Below, piece after piece: positions 35,153 to 45,608 of a stretch of DNA of 64,000 nt; positions within the stretch are counted from its first letter, which is position 1; each line of letters starts with the position of its first letter. Source of the DNA: Euryodendron excelsum. Its lineage: Eukaryota; Streptophyta; Magnoliopsida; Ericales; Pentaphylacaceae. The notes under the pieces were generated by a model. That model was not told where the DNA came from and searched no databases. It saw only the letters and a list, made by a program, of their open reading frames with translations. The stretch spans positions 44,863,501 through 44,927,500 of the forward strand of contig CM065380.1 of the NCBI GenBank assembly GCA_033060915.1, written 5' to 3'. The translations under genes and the position numbers were made by a program.

Positions 35153-35350
35153 GAAATTCGTGCATTAGCGGCTTTTTATAAGCACTGCTAAAAGTAGAAA
35201 TGCGTTACTAGAACTTAAAACGACGTTGTCTTAAGTTAGTGACGTTTTTAAAACGCTGTATCAGAGTATTTGCCGACGTTATCCAAAATGCCATTGTACA
35301 ACTAACGCTGGCATTTTATTGAACACGCCACTAAAAGTGTCACTAATGCA
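35153..35350 (+). mobile_element. CACTA-like terminal remnant
   Basis: It starts 'cactgcaggaaattcg' and continues with subterminal-type motifs ('agtgacgtttttaaaacgc', 'cgacgttatcc', 'cactaaaagtgtcac'), related to those at 31713-32045. No matching right end was identified. Confidence 0.45.
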
Positions 35351-36363
35351 GGCAGCTCATTGGCCACTATTCATTCCCTCTTGTTATTAATTTTCAATTG
35401 CTAGTAAATGGAACTTTCAGCATTTATTGAACACCATAATATTTAAATTCTAAGCTAGTTTTCTCATTGATGAATTTTATCACCAAATGGAAAACTCAAT
35501 AATTTATTCAAACAGTGACATCAAAATTCAAACTACAAAACATTTCCAACGAAAATCCTAGAGACTGGCTTAATTTTAACATTCAAAATACATTAGGCAA
35601 GAGAAAAGATGTATATATAACAAAGAATAGTACAAATTTGGGCAGTAGCACATTATGAACAAAACAACGTTAACATTCAAATCAAGGTTAATGCTGCTAT
35701 TCAGCATCCGAGAGCTTGTGGCAAGACTCTACATCAATGTCATACAAAAGGCGGACGTTTAGCAAAGCCTGAGACATACTATTGTTCTTCATGACACTTG
35801 CAAGCCTGCAATTGAAATACAGTAGCAGTAAATTACGTCAAATAGACCAACCCTTAAATGCTTGAACAACCTGAAGTTAAGTAGGAACATTCACTTAACT
35901 TTCCATAAGTGGCAATGCTTTTGCAGGAATATTTAAAGAAAAAAAGTTAATTTAGAAAAACATTTCAAATAAAGCCAATATCAGTTTTATTATGCGCAAG
36001 TGAACTCTTATGACCATTTGAAATTAAGCCAATAAAACAACATTTGTTTTAACAAATGCCTGTAAGTCCATATGTCTCAAATCAAGCACAGCATAATCAA
36101 GTAGACATACAGTCCCCATCTCTTGATATATCTCAGCGGGTGAAGTAACTTCCAGAAAAAGTTGCCAATAGAAAGAAAAACCTTGAGTATAATACCAAAC
36201 ACTAATTTTAAAACTGGGTAAAGAAATGCAAGCTCAACATCCAAGAAGGTTAAGTAACTTCTAGTACAAATTGACAGCACAGATGAAAACCTTCCCAATC
36301 ACTGCAAAAATGAAGTAGCTTCAATATATTTGTGCAAGACTCAAGATTGACCAAACAAGTTCA

Positions 36364-36397
<34 letters not shown>

Positions 36398-38394
36398 AGT
36401 TTAAAGGACATTCTTTCTACATTATTTGCATGACTAGAAAAGTAGTACTTCTTTCTCCATAAAATTATACATCAGTGAAAGATACTAAACTACACACCTA
36501 TAGCTAATTCATGCATTCCCATATTCTGAAATGGGAATCCCCTGTTGAGGCCATAGTAAGTGTGCCTCTTGTATTCATGTTTAACCACTACAAAAAAGGA
36601 CCAAAGTTCACAAAAATTATGAATGATAGAGACAAATTTTTGGAAATTTGTAGTAGGTGTACAGGCCAAAACAAAGCATGAGATGTAAGGAATACAAAAC
36701 TTGAAAAAGAGCTTTCATCCAAGTCTTTGATGAAATCAGTACTTTCGGATCATTAAAAAAGATAAAGGAAGTATGGAAGTACAAAAGGTATAACTAACCT
36801 TCCCCATAGATATGCAAGCAATGCAAACAAGTCCACAGTTGCTGACAAGCAACCAAATAAGGAAACTACATTTTTGACCTTCAGGCAACTATAAGATTTA
36901 AAAACATTACCTCATTTTAAGCAAAACCTTTCCCACAAATGGGAGGACAATAAACGCAAAACTTACACAATTTCTTGCACTAGCGAATAGGGTACCAATA
37001 ATAGTCAAAGCCCAAAGAAATGGATAGAGTAACAAAGAAAGAATTGACAGAACCACTACTCTTCCATCTCAGATACTAAAAATTCATGTCAACTGCTCGT
37101 GTTTGATTGATATGACAACAACATTGCGCAATAACAGGGCAACAAACAGAAGATATTAGACCATATCCACAAATTTTTTCATACCAATACAGTCCCAAAG
37201 CTTCTGGAAAGTTCCTTTTGCCAACATCTCTTCATGAATCTGTGACCCAGCCAAAAAAAATAAATAAATATCAGAACTGAAACATAACCTTTGCAAAGCA
37301 TTCCTTCAAATAGACATACGGTCCCCAAATATATATCACTTACATAAAAATATATACTCACCAGACAACCACCATCAAATATTGCACATGATGCATTGGA
37401 AGAAGCAAATAGGTAAATCCAAGGAGCAAAAAACCATTTACCATAAATAAATTTTGAAGGAAAATTTTGATGTAAAAAATAGACCAAAATCCAAAATACA
37501 CAAGCATGAGTGTGGCTGTGCCCATTTTCTACTGCTTTGAACAATTAAAAAAACTAAGTACATTGACTTTGTAAATTTCCTAAAACCTGACTAGCTCTAT
37601 AATTTAAAAAAAAAAAAAAAGTCAGCTTAAGAAAACCAACTGCATTACTCTACTTGGGCATTTGATCAAACACCTGGTGCACAGTAGCCAGTACCAAGTA
37701 TCAACTAATTATTCAACCAAACTTGGCATTAATGTATTTCAAATATCACAGGAACTCCAAATAATTCTAAAAACTTATAAATTAGGATTCCACGTTAATT
37801 TTCATTTTCTCGGTTTTCTCATAAACTAACCAGGGGTGAGAGAGTTGATAACATATGGCATTGAAAATCAAAAACCGAGAGAGAGAGAGAGAGAGAGAGT
37901 CAAAATATTACCCTATGTAGACAAATCAGGTTACTGCAACCTAGGATTTGTGGATCTGAGGCCCAAACTTGAGATCTACATATCTAGGGCTTAAACTTGA
38001 GAACTACTGATCTAGGATTTAATAGAATTGGTATATTGCATGCAAACAATACAATCGAGAGACAGAGAGAGGGAGAGAAGTGACTACCTGATAAGAATAA
38101 AGCTAGGAAGAAGATTGAATATAAAATTAAGAATTTTCTTGATAAAATTGCCTAGAGAAAATGCCAAGGCCTTACTTTTTATAGTACAAACTATTCAAGC
38201 GCAAGGAGGAAACCGCTAAACGGTCTTAACAAACTAATCTAACAACTATTTAACAAACTAATCAACTTGTTCAACCAATTAACTACCCTTAACCCTCAGC
38301 TAATGTCAGCTATTAATATCATGACACATAAAGCATATTAATCCGAGTCAATTACAACTCCAATGTGACCTTTGCTACACAACACTCAATTTTT
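35351..38394. other. Unassigned repeat-like DNA, no supported gene
   Basis: AT-rich DNA with a (TC)n tract at 36366-36396 and a (GA)n tract at about 37878-37900. A possible short terminal exon is on the minus strand at 35697-35805. A CACTA-like 'cactacaaaaaagg' is at about 36588. A minus-strand TATA-like 'CTATAAAAAGTAAGG' near 38170-38185 could be a retroelement promoter. The 121-codon frame at 37179-37544 has no recognisable domain and I do not call it. Confidence 0.4.
35697..35805 (-). other. Possible terminal coding exon (unidentified)
   Basis: On the minus strand a good splice acceptor (TTGCAG, just before 35805) is followed by 35 sense codons containing 'NNSMSQALLNVRLLYDIDVE' and a TAG at 35697-35699. 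The composition looks like real protein, but I recognise no family. It may be a captured gene piece or the end of a transposon gene, since CACTA-like ends lie close by. Confidence 0.3.
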
Positions 38395-38590
38395 CTCTAT
38401 TTGTTATTAGTTATCTGATTGTGTAAATTATTAATAATTTTATTAAAATTTTTCTAAATGTTAGACCCCTTATATGGTAAAAGATATTTAAATAAAAAAT
38501 ATAAATTTAAATACATAGATAAATGATACATTACCACATATATAAGACAGGACGAGTTACCTCAAGCAAGGTGGAAGGAAATCCCTATCC
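38395..38590. mobile_element. MULE-type MITE, 5'-truncated copy (unit D)
   Basis: It matches the right two-thirds of the intact MITE at 40660-40923 ('attaataattttattaaa', 'catatataaga', 'ggaaatccctatcc') and sits at the same place of the duplicated flank, followed by 'attttgaaaatggg'. Its left part is missing. Confidence 0.75.
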
Positions 38591-39577
38591 ATTTTGAAAA
38601 TGGGACTTGTCAACACAAATCTTTTTGGTCATGAGGCAGCGAGTATAGTATTAGTTACTACTCCTTCCTCCCTCTCCCTCTCCCCCTCTCTCTCTCTCTC
38701 ATAACCAATCATGAGAACCCAACTATAATATAAGTTACTTTCTCCTATAGTCAGCAACTATGTCATAATGCCTTGTTCAATTTATGAGTGCTACCCATTT
38801 CCTGAGGTTCCGTGGATTCTTGATTTTACTAGATGAACTTCTGGCATGAAATTTTCTTTCCATTTTATCTGAAAGGCTGTCAACCTCAAAGTGTCTAGAA
38901 TACTCAGTTCAAGGTTTGAAAAAACTGCAGTAAGAAATTTTGCATGTCAAGTTCATGAATGGTTTAACGAATAGAGGGAAGTCAAACCAGCAGCGGAAAA
39001 AATGCATTCATGTATTTTTTTTTATTTGTTTTGGGTGCAGTTTATGTTCCCATTCAACATTGTTTGTTGGAGTAGGTTATCCTGTTAAAGAAGGGAAAGG
39101 TCAAGTCAACAAAAGGATAACGGTGCATTCACAAGTCTACAAAGAGGACCTTGATCTTTGAGGTGCGGTTGATGACGACAACTATGATTTTGGCATTATG
39201 TATGTTTGTATTGGGTATAGTTTCTTCTACCATTCAACATTTTTTGTTGGACTAGTTAATGATGCATTCAGAAAACTATAGAGAGGGCTATCATGTTTGG
39301 ATGATCGAATTTTCAAACATGAACTGTTCATCTTTGTTGGAATATTTTGGCATTTTGTCTTTGTTGGAATAGTCTGGCATTTTGTCTGTCACGAGTTCTT
39401 TTTTTCTCTAGTTTCTTGCGTCTTGATGCCCTATTTTCTTATGAATATCTAAAGAGTCTCTTTCACTTTCTCCCTTCCAATATGGAGAAAGTGATACTTA
39501 GCTCATGAATATTCATCTCTGCTTCTTCCTTAATTATATGTAGCGAGAAAGACCATTAGGCAATTAAAACGCTTTCA
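38591..39577 (+). repeat. Duplicated LRR-RLP 5' flank, copy D
   Basis: It is the same order of landmarks as copy A: 'gggacttg', 'catgaggca', CT-rich tract, 'catttcctgaggttcc', the two-block repeat (39010-39160 and 39200-39330) and 'atgaatattcatctctgc' before the start codon. There is no SINE. Confidence 0.8.
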
Positions 39578-40108
39578 ATGGTGGTTAGTTCTTCTTGTTT
39601 GATCATGTCTTTGGCCTTCATGGTCATTTTTCTCTCTTGCTTTGCCTCAGAAAGGTCCCACGCTTGCAACCAACATGACTATGATCAGCTCTTGCCATTC
39701 TACCTCAACATCTCTTCTCCTTCCACTTATATAAACTCGTATAACACTGACTCCTGCCTTTGGGAAGGAATTACTTGCGACGGGGACGGTAGAGTCACCC
39801 ATGTACGGCTACCCTTTATAGGTCATAGAGGCAGCCTCCCTCCATCTCTCGGTAACCTTACGCGCTTGTCTCACCTCAATCTGTCCCACAATTGGCTCTC
39901 TGGTCCTCTTCCAAATGGATTTTTCTCTTCCTTGAATCGTCTTGAGATCCTTGATTTCAGCTTTAATCTTTTGGCTGATGAATTACAATCACCTTCGTCT
40001 TCGATTAGCCTGCCCTCGTCCGTCCGGGCTATAGATCTATACAGTAACAAATTTCATGGTATGGTAGAATCTTCATTCCTAACTCTAGCTTCGAACCTGA
40101 TATATTTT
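39578..40108 (+). pseudogene. LRR-RLP copy D, truncated to the N-terminal 177 codons
   Basis: It encodes the signal peptide ('MVVSSCLIMSLAF'-like start, cleavage before CNQHDYDQL), the LRR N-cap 'CLWEGITCDGDGRVTH' and about four LRRs. It is closely similar to copies A and E. It ends abruptly after 'LASNLIYF' (TAA), where the other copies continue 'NLSNNSFTGPLP'. Downstream sequence is unrelated. The first part has no stop or shift and keeps 'RGSLPPSLGNLTRL', the spot where copy E has its deletion. If expressed, it could yield a small secreted LRR fragment; I regard it as a pseudogene. Confidence 0.9.
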
Positions 40109-40540
40109 TAAAAATAGATAATCATAAATCCAATTTGAGATTTAACATACCTTGATTTTTAGTAATAATTTATCCACTTTGGCAGGTAATAGATTCTATT
40201 TTTTGGTCTTAATTTCTAATAAAATTGTTTGTACAAAAATCATTCAATATTTTGATAATGCAAATAACACTACTCATAGATAACAAATTAAAGTTACCAC
40301 TACGCCAACTTAATATGGTATTGATGTCTCTATCTGTAACATAATTTTTAATCAAATCTCTAAATACAGTTAAAGATAAAGTTCTGAAAGGAAACTATTT
40401 AATTAAAATTGACCGGATAAAAATTTGAGAGAGAATTAAGGGGAGCCATCTTAGATGATTCAAGCAGATATACCTTATCTAATTAGCATCACTCTACTAA
40501 TTCTAAAAATTTAGGGTGGCCACTGTCACCCCATAACCTT
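40109..40540. other. D-E intergenic region
   Basis: Non-coding AT-rich sequence follows the break in copy D. Bases 40294-40372 are shared with 35065-35145. A short CCTTC-type run (40538-40556) leads into the flank of copy E. No gene. Confidence 0.6.
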
Positions 40541-42241
40541 CCTTCCCTCCCTCCCTGCATGTAGAAGTCAAAAATATGTTTCAAATGGAGGAATATTTTG
40601 CTCCTTGGCACCTTTGTTTAAAGAAACACATTTTGTTACAATTTGCACTAGTTTTCAAAGGACAAGTATTTCCTCCAACTTAGTTGGAAGAATTCCTCCT
40701 CCTACTATGTGTACGTTGTCACACATTAAGTTATCATGTATTAAAACTGTATTAATAATTTTATTAAACTCTTTCTAGATTTTAGGCACCATTTATGAGA
40801 TGGTTATATGGTAAAAGAATTCAAATAACAAATTTAAATTTAAATATATAGACAAATGATGCGCTGCCACATATATAAGGCAAGACGAGTTCCTCCAACC
40901 CAAGTTGGAGGAAATCCCTATCCATTTTCAAAATGGGACTTGCAAACGTAAATCATTTTGGTCATGAGGCAACGAGTATAGTATTAGTTACTACTCTCTC
41001 TCTAACATAACCAATCATGAGATCCCAACTATAATATAAGTTACTTTCTGTTATAGTTAGCAACTATGTCATAATGCCTAGTTCAATTTATGTGCGCTAT
41101 CTATTTCCTGAGGTTCCGTGGATTCTTGATTTTATTAGCGTTTCGTTTGGAACTCAAATTTTTAGTGGGAAAAGTAATTGAAAAGAAAAATATGAGCAAA
41201 AAGAGAATAAACATACTTTTTTATTTTGTTATATTTTTTTTTCACATTTTTTTTTCTTTTAGTTTTCCTACCGAAAATCCAGGTTCCAAACAGAGCAGAG
41301 ATGAACTTTTGGCATGAAATTTTCCTTCCATTTTATCTGAAAGGCTATCAAATTCGAAGTGTCAAGAATACTGAGTTCAAGGTTTGAAAAAACTGCAGGA
41401 AGAAATTTTTCATGTCAAGTTCATGAATGGTTTAACGAATATAGGGAAGCCAAACCAGCAGCGGAAAAAATGCATTCATGTATTTTTTTTTCTTTGTTTT
41501 GGGTGGAGTTTCTGTTCCCATTCAACATTGTTTGTTGGAGTAAGTTATCCTGTTAAAGAAGAGAAAGGCCAAGTCAACAAAAGATAATGGTGCATTCAGA
41601 AGTCTACAAAGAGGACTTTGATCTTTGAGGGTGGTGTGATGACCATAACTATGATTTTCGCATTCGTGACCTATCTTACATGGAGTACACATTTACTCAT
41701 ATTACAATGGTCTCTCTCATGAATATGATTGTCACATGTAATAATTTTCCAGTTGGTGGAGGCACAGAAGGGTACTAACTGTGAATTTCCTTCTTTTATA
41801 TATTGGATCTCAAGGTTTGCTCGAGTAGAATGTTGTTGATTGGTTTACTGCGTAATTAATGAAGAAAAACATTTATGTATTGGAAATATGCATTCATGTA
41901 TGTTTGCATTGGGTATAGTTTCTTCTACCATTCAACATTTTTTGTTGGAGTGGTTAAATGATGCATTCAGAAAACTATAGAGAGGGGATTCGTGTTTGGA
42001 TGATCTTAAAGAGGGCTTTCATCTTGAGAGGGCTTTCGTCTTGATGCCTTATTTTATTAAAGGATGCCTTGTTTTCTTATGAAAGTCTTAAGAGTCTCTT
42101 TCACTTTCTCTCTCCCAGGATGGAGAAAGTGGTACTTAGCTGATGAATATTCATCCCTGCTTAGCTCATGAATATTCATCTCTGCTGTCTTCCTTAATTA
42201 TATGTAGTGAGAAAGACCATTAGGCAATCAAAAAGCTTTCC
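40541..42241 (+). repeat. Duplicated LRR-RLP 5' flank, copy E
   Basis: It shares the landmark order of copies A and D, with a MITE at 40660-40923 and the two-block repeat (about 41500-41630 and 41890-42010). A 25-bp tandem duplication found only here (42135-42159 and 42160-42184, containing 'atgaatattcatc') lies about 60 bp upstream of the ATG. Confidence 0.8.
40660..40923. mobile_element. MULE-type MITE, 264 bp, with 9-bp target duplication
   Basis: Terminal inverted repeats of about 22 bp begin GGA(C/T)A and contain 'atttcctccaactt'. The 9-bp duplication is 'gttttcaaa' (40651-40659) and 'attttcaaa' (40924-40932), one mismatch. Copy A at about 1520-1530 shows the empty site with one 'attttcaaa'. 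The 9-bp length suggests a Mutator-like transposase in trans. Confidence 0.88.
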
Positions 42242-44477
42242 ATGGTGGTTAGTTCTCCTTGTTTGATCATGTCTTTGGCCTTCGTGGTCATTTTTCTCTC
42301 TTGCTTTGCCTCAGAAAGGTCCCACGCTTGCAACCTACATGACTGTGATCAGCTCTTGCCATTCTACCTCAACATCTCTTCTCCGTCCACTCATCTAAAC
42401 TCGTATAACACTGACTGCTGCCTTTGGGAAGGAATTGGTTGCGACGGGGATGGTAGAGTCACCCATATACGGCTACCCTTTAGAGGTCTTAGGCAGCCTC
42501 CCTCCAACTCTTGTTAACCTTACGCGCTTGTCTCACCTCAATCTCTCCCACAATTGGCTCTCTGGTCCTCTTCCAAATGGATTTTTATCTTCCTTGAATC
42601 GTCTTGAGACCCTTGATCTCAGCTTTAATCTTTTGGCCGATGAATTACAATCACCTTCGTCTTTGATTAGCCTGCCCTCGTCCATCAGGGCTATAGATCT
42701 ATCCAGTAACAAATTTCATGGTATTTTAGGATCTTCATTCCTAACTCTAGCTTCGAACCTGATATATTTTAATCTCAGCAACAACAGCTTTACTGGTCCA
42801 CTTCCTTCAACTATTTGCATCAACTCCCCCTTCATCAAGCTGTTGGACTTCTCCTTCAATGATTTTATCGGCCAGATTCCTCGTGGTTTTGGAGGATGTT
42901 CCAAACTGGAGGTGCTCCAAGCAGGTTTCAATTATCTCTCAGGCTCGCTTCCGTATGATATATATAACGCAACAACATTGAAACAAATTTCCCTACCTTC
43001 TAATAAGCTCTCGGGACATATTGGTGATGGCGTTATTCAGCTCGCCAACCTCACCATACTTGAGATCTACTCCAATGAGCTAACAGGTGAGCTCCCTAAG
43101 GATATTGGGACGCTCTCACATTTAGAGCAATTGAGCCTTCAGTTCAACAACCTGAGTGGTACTTTGCCCCCATCTCTAATGAATTGCACCAATCTTACAA
43201 CACTCAACTTTTGGAGCAACGGCTTAACGGGAGATATTTCTGCACTCAACTTCTCGAAACTTCAACAACTTCGCATACTCGACTTGGGGCTCAATCAAAT
43301 GACTGGAAAGTTTCCAACAAGCCTTTACTCATGCAAGTCCCTGACTGCAATTCGACTTGCCGGTAACCAGCTGAAGGGACAGATTTCACCTAGCATACTT
43401 GCCTTGCAATATCTGTCCTTCCTTTCCCTAGCTTCTACCGGCCTAGTTAACATAACTGGAGCAATCAAGATTCTAATGGCTTGTAGAAGCCTCAAAACTG
43501 TCCTCCTCACAGCGAATTTTATCAATGAACTCATGCCAGATCACGATGGCATTGCAGATTTAGTTGGATTCAAAAATCTTGAGTTTCTGTCATTTCGTGG
43601 CTGCCAACTCACTGGTCGAGTGCCATCATGGCTACCTAAGCTGAAGAAGCTCGTGGTCCTAGATCTGTCTATGAATCAGCTCACAGGTTCAATTCCAGGT
43701 TGGTTGGGAACTCTACCAACCCTTTTCTATCTGTCTTTGTCCGATAACTTCCTTTCAGGAGAATTCCCTAAAGAAATATGTAGACTGCCTGCATTGACTT
43801 CGCAGAAGGCTAAAGATCAAATAAACCAGAGTTACATGTTATTGCCTATATATTACGGCTTGTCAGTCAATTACAGTGTTCGGCAATACCGTCGTCTCGC
43901 TTACCTGCCACCAACAATAAAGCTGGAGAATAACAATCTAAGTGGGCACATCCCTGTTGAGATAGGCCAATTACGAGTTCTTCATGAGCTAGATCTCAGT
44001 GGCAACAACTTCTCTGGCAACATTCCAGACCAAATATCTGATCTCACCAACTTGGAGCAGCTGGACCTCTCCAGAAACCATTTGAATGGAGAAATCCCAG
44101 TATCACTGGGAAGGCTCCATTTCTTGTCATTGTTCAATGTTGCATACAACAATCTACAAGGACGAATACCATCAGGACCTCAACTTGATCTCTTTGGTCG
44201 CTCTTCATATGTAGGGAATTCAGGACTCTGCGGGATCCCACTTCCAAATGCGTGTCAGATTACTACTAGCAATTCAACCGACATTCACGAAGGGGAGGAT
44301 GAAGATGAAATCCCATGGTTCAAGGTGGTTGTTGGCTTAGGATATGCGACAGGATTAGGGGTAGTCTGCGCCACTTTATGTCTCAAAAATTCATGGAGAC
44401 ATGCTTATTTCCAGTTTCTGAATCACATAAAGAACATAGCAATTGCGAAAATAAGAGCAAATGTGGCCAAATTGTAG
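42242..44477 (+). pseudogene. LRR-RLP copy E, full length with one 2-bp deletion
   Basis: The start matches copy A (signal peptide before 'CNLHDCDQL'; N-cap 'CLWEGIGCDGDGRVTH'). After 'PFRGLR' near 42490 the frame shifts: copies A and D read 'tagaggcagcc', copy E reads 'taggcagcc', a 2-bp loss. From there to 44477 the other frame is open without a stop and carries the LRRs, the island ('INQSYMLLPIYYGLSVNYS'), further LRRs, 'NSGLCG', an acidic spacer, the membrane helix 'VVVGLGYATGLGVVCATLCL' and a basic tail. Without the deletion it would be about 745 residues, the same as copy A. No second lesion was found, so the loss is recent or a sequencing error. The shifted frame has no ATG near the break. 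Confidence 0.9.
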
Positions 44478-44817
44478 AGGGGTCCCTGAAGCTAAAGGTG
44501 AGTCTCTTTTCCTTTCCTTTCCTTTTAAACTTTTATTGTACTTGCTCATACAATGACTAGTATATCCTTTTCAATAGCAAATTAGTTTTAACCAGCAGCA
44601 CAGTTGGTATGAATTAAAGAAATGCATCCAAAGTCCATAGTTCTTGCATGATAGTCATGGAATATATATAATCCTTCTACCACTACTTCTTCCTGAGATA
44701 GTTTCATGTGGGCATACTATCTTACTTGGCTTTAAGCCATGTTTCCTTCGTGCCATCCTCCTTCTCGTACTTGGATGAAACTCAATACAGATGGCAGCTC
44801 CCTAGACAAGTGTAGAG
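44478..44817. other. 3' flank of copy E with a trace of RNase H-like coding
   Basis: The first part matches the 3' flank of copy A (compare 6110-6150). At 44772-44801 the plus strand reads 'WMKLNTDGSS', the start of RNase H-like domains found in plant LINEs and related sequences. The match is short and is cut by the hAT-like insertion at 44826. Confidence 0.4.
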
Positions 44818-44825
44818 ACAGGCAG

Positions 44826-45414
44826 TAGGGATGCACAAACGAACCAAAAATTTGAGAACTGAACCAACCTGGCCTTTATGGGTCGGTTTGGTTCGGGTCT
44901 GTCAAAGGATCGGTTTAGTTTTGGGTCTATAAAAGGCCAACCAGATTAATTCAGTTTGGTTCTCAGTTTCACAATTTGTGGATCCGAACCGACCCAAGAA
45001 CAGAACCGAGACATGATCTTTATATCTTATAAAATTAAAGCCTATATATATATTTTATATGCTATTAAATCATTATTGTTTGTACTTAATTATTGTTGAT
45101 TTGTATTTATATGTTATTTTTTATTTTTTTGAAAAATTAAGGATGCAACCAATCCTATTATTTTATTTTTTTGGATAAATAAATTAAATTATATATGATA
45201 TAAGTAGAACCGACACGACCCAACCTGACATGTATTCGAACCAACCCAAGGCACGGAACCAAACCGTCCCAACCTGAACTAAGTCGGGTTGGCTCGGTTT
45301 GGTTCCATTGAATGATATGTGCAGTTTTGGGTCAAAATATATGGAACCAATTAAGATCGAGTCGGTTCTGAGCTTAGCATGGATTCGACCCAACCCGACC
45401 CATGCACACCCTTA
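44826..45414. mobile_element. hAT-like non-autonomous element
   Basis: The 589-bp segment begins 'tagggatgcaca' and ends with the imperfect inverse 'tgcacaccctta'. Its ends are rich in 'ggttcggttcgg'-like sequence on both strands, as in a known class of plant non-autonomous hAT repeats. The flanking octamers 'acaggcag' (44818-44825) and 'ataagtag' (45415-45422) match at 5 of 8 positions, the differences all transitions, which fits an aged 8-bp duplication. No transposase. Confidence 0.65.
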
Positions 45415-45608
45415 ATAAGTAGAGGCAACAACAATCCTAAGTGACTACATGGGCCACAAACTAGGTAGTTGCATGTGGCAAATAACTTTCACCTAGTGTG
45501 GAACTAGGATTTTAGTTTGGGGTGCCAAAACTTTAAAACAAAATTTTTTGCCTATTGATGTATACACTATATTTTACCTATATTTTAAATTAAAATGTAA
45601 AAAAAATA
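45415..45608. other. Short non-coding spacer
   Basis: AT-rich, no gene. Its last nine bases (45600-45608) form the left target duplication of the following MULE. Confidence 0.5.

Noticed and set aside
36586..36680. 'cactacaaaaaagg' considered as a CACTA transposon end
   Set aside because: No inverted partner, no flanking 3-bp duplication and no convincing subterminal repeats.
37179..37544. 121-codon minus-strand frame with hydrophobic segments
   Set aside because: No recognisable domain, aromatic-rich composition typical of AT-rich non-coding DNA, surrounded by repeats.
42435..42500. Alternative start of receptor copy E in the downstream frame
   Set aside because: The only upstream start in that frame is a TTG within the N-cap; it would remove the signal peptide, so a frameshifted pseudogene is the better reading.
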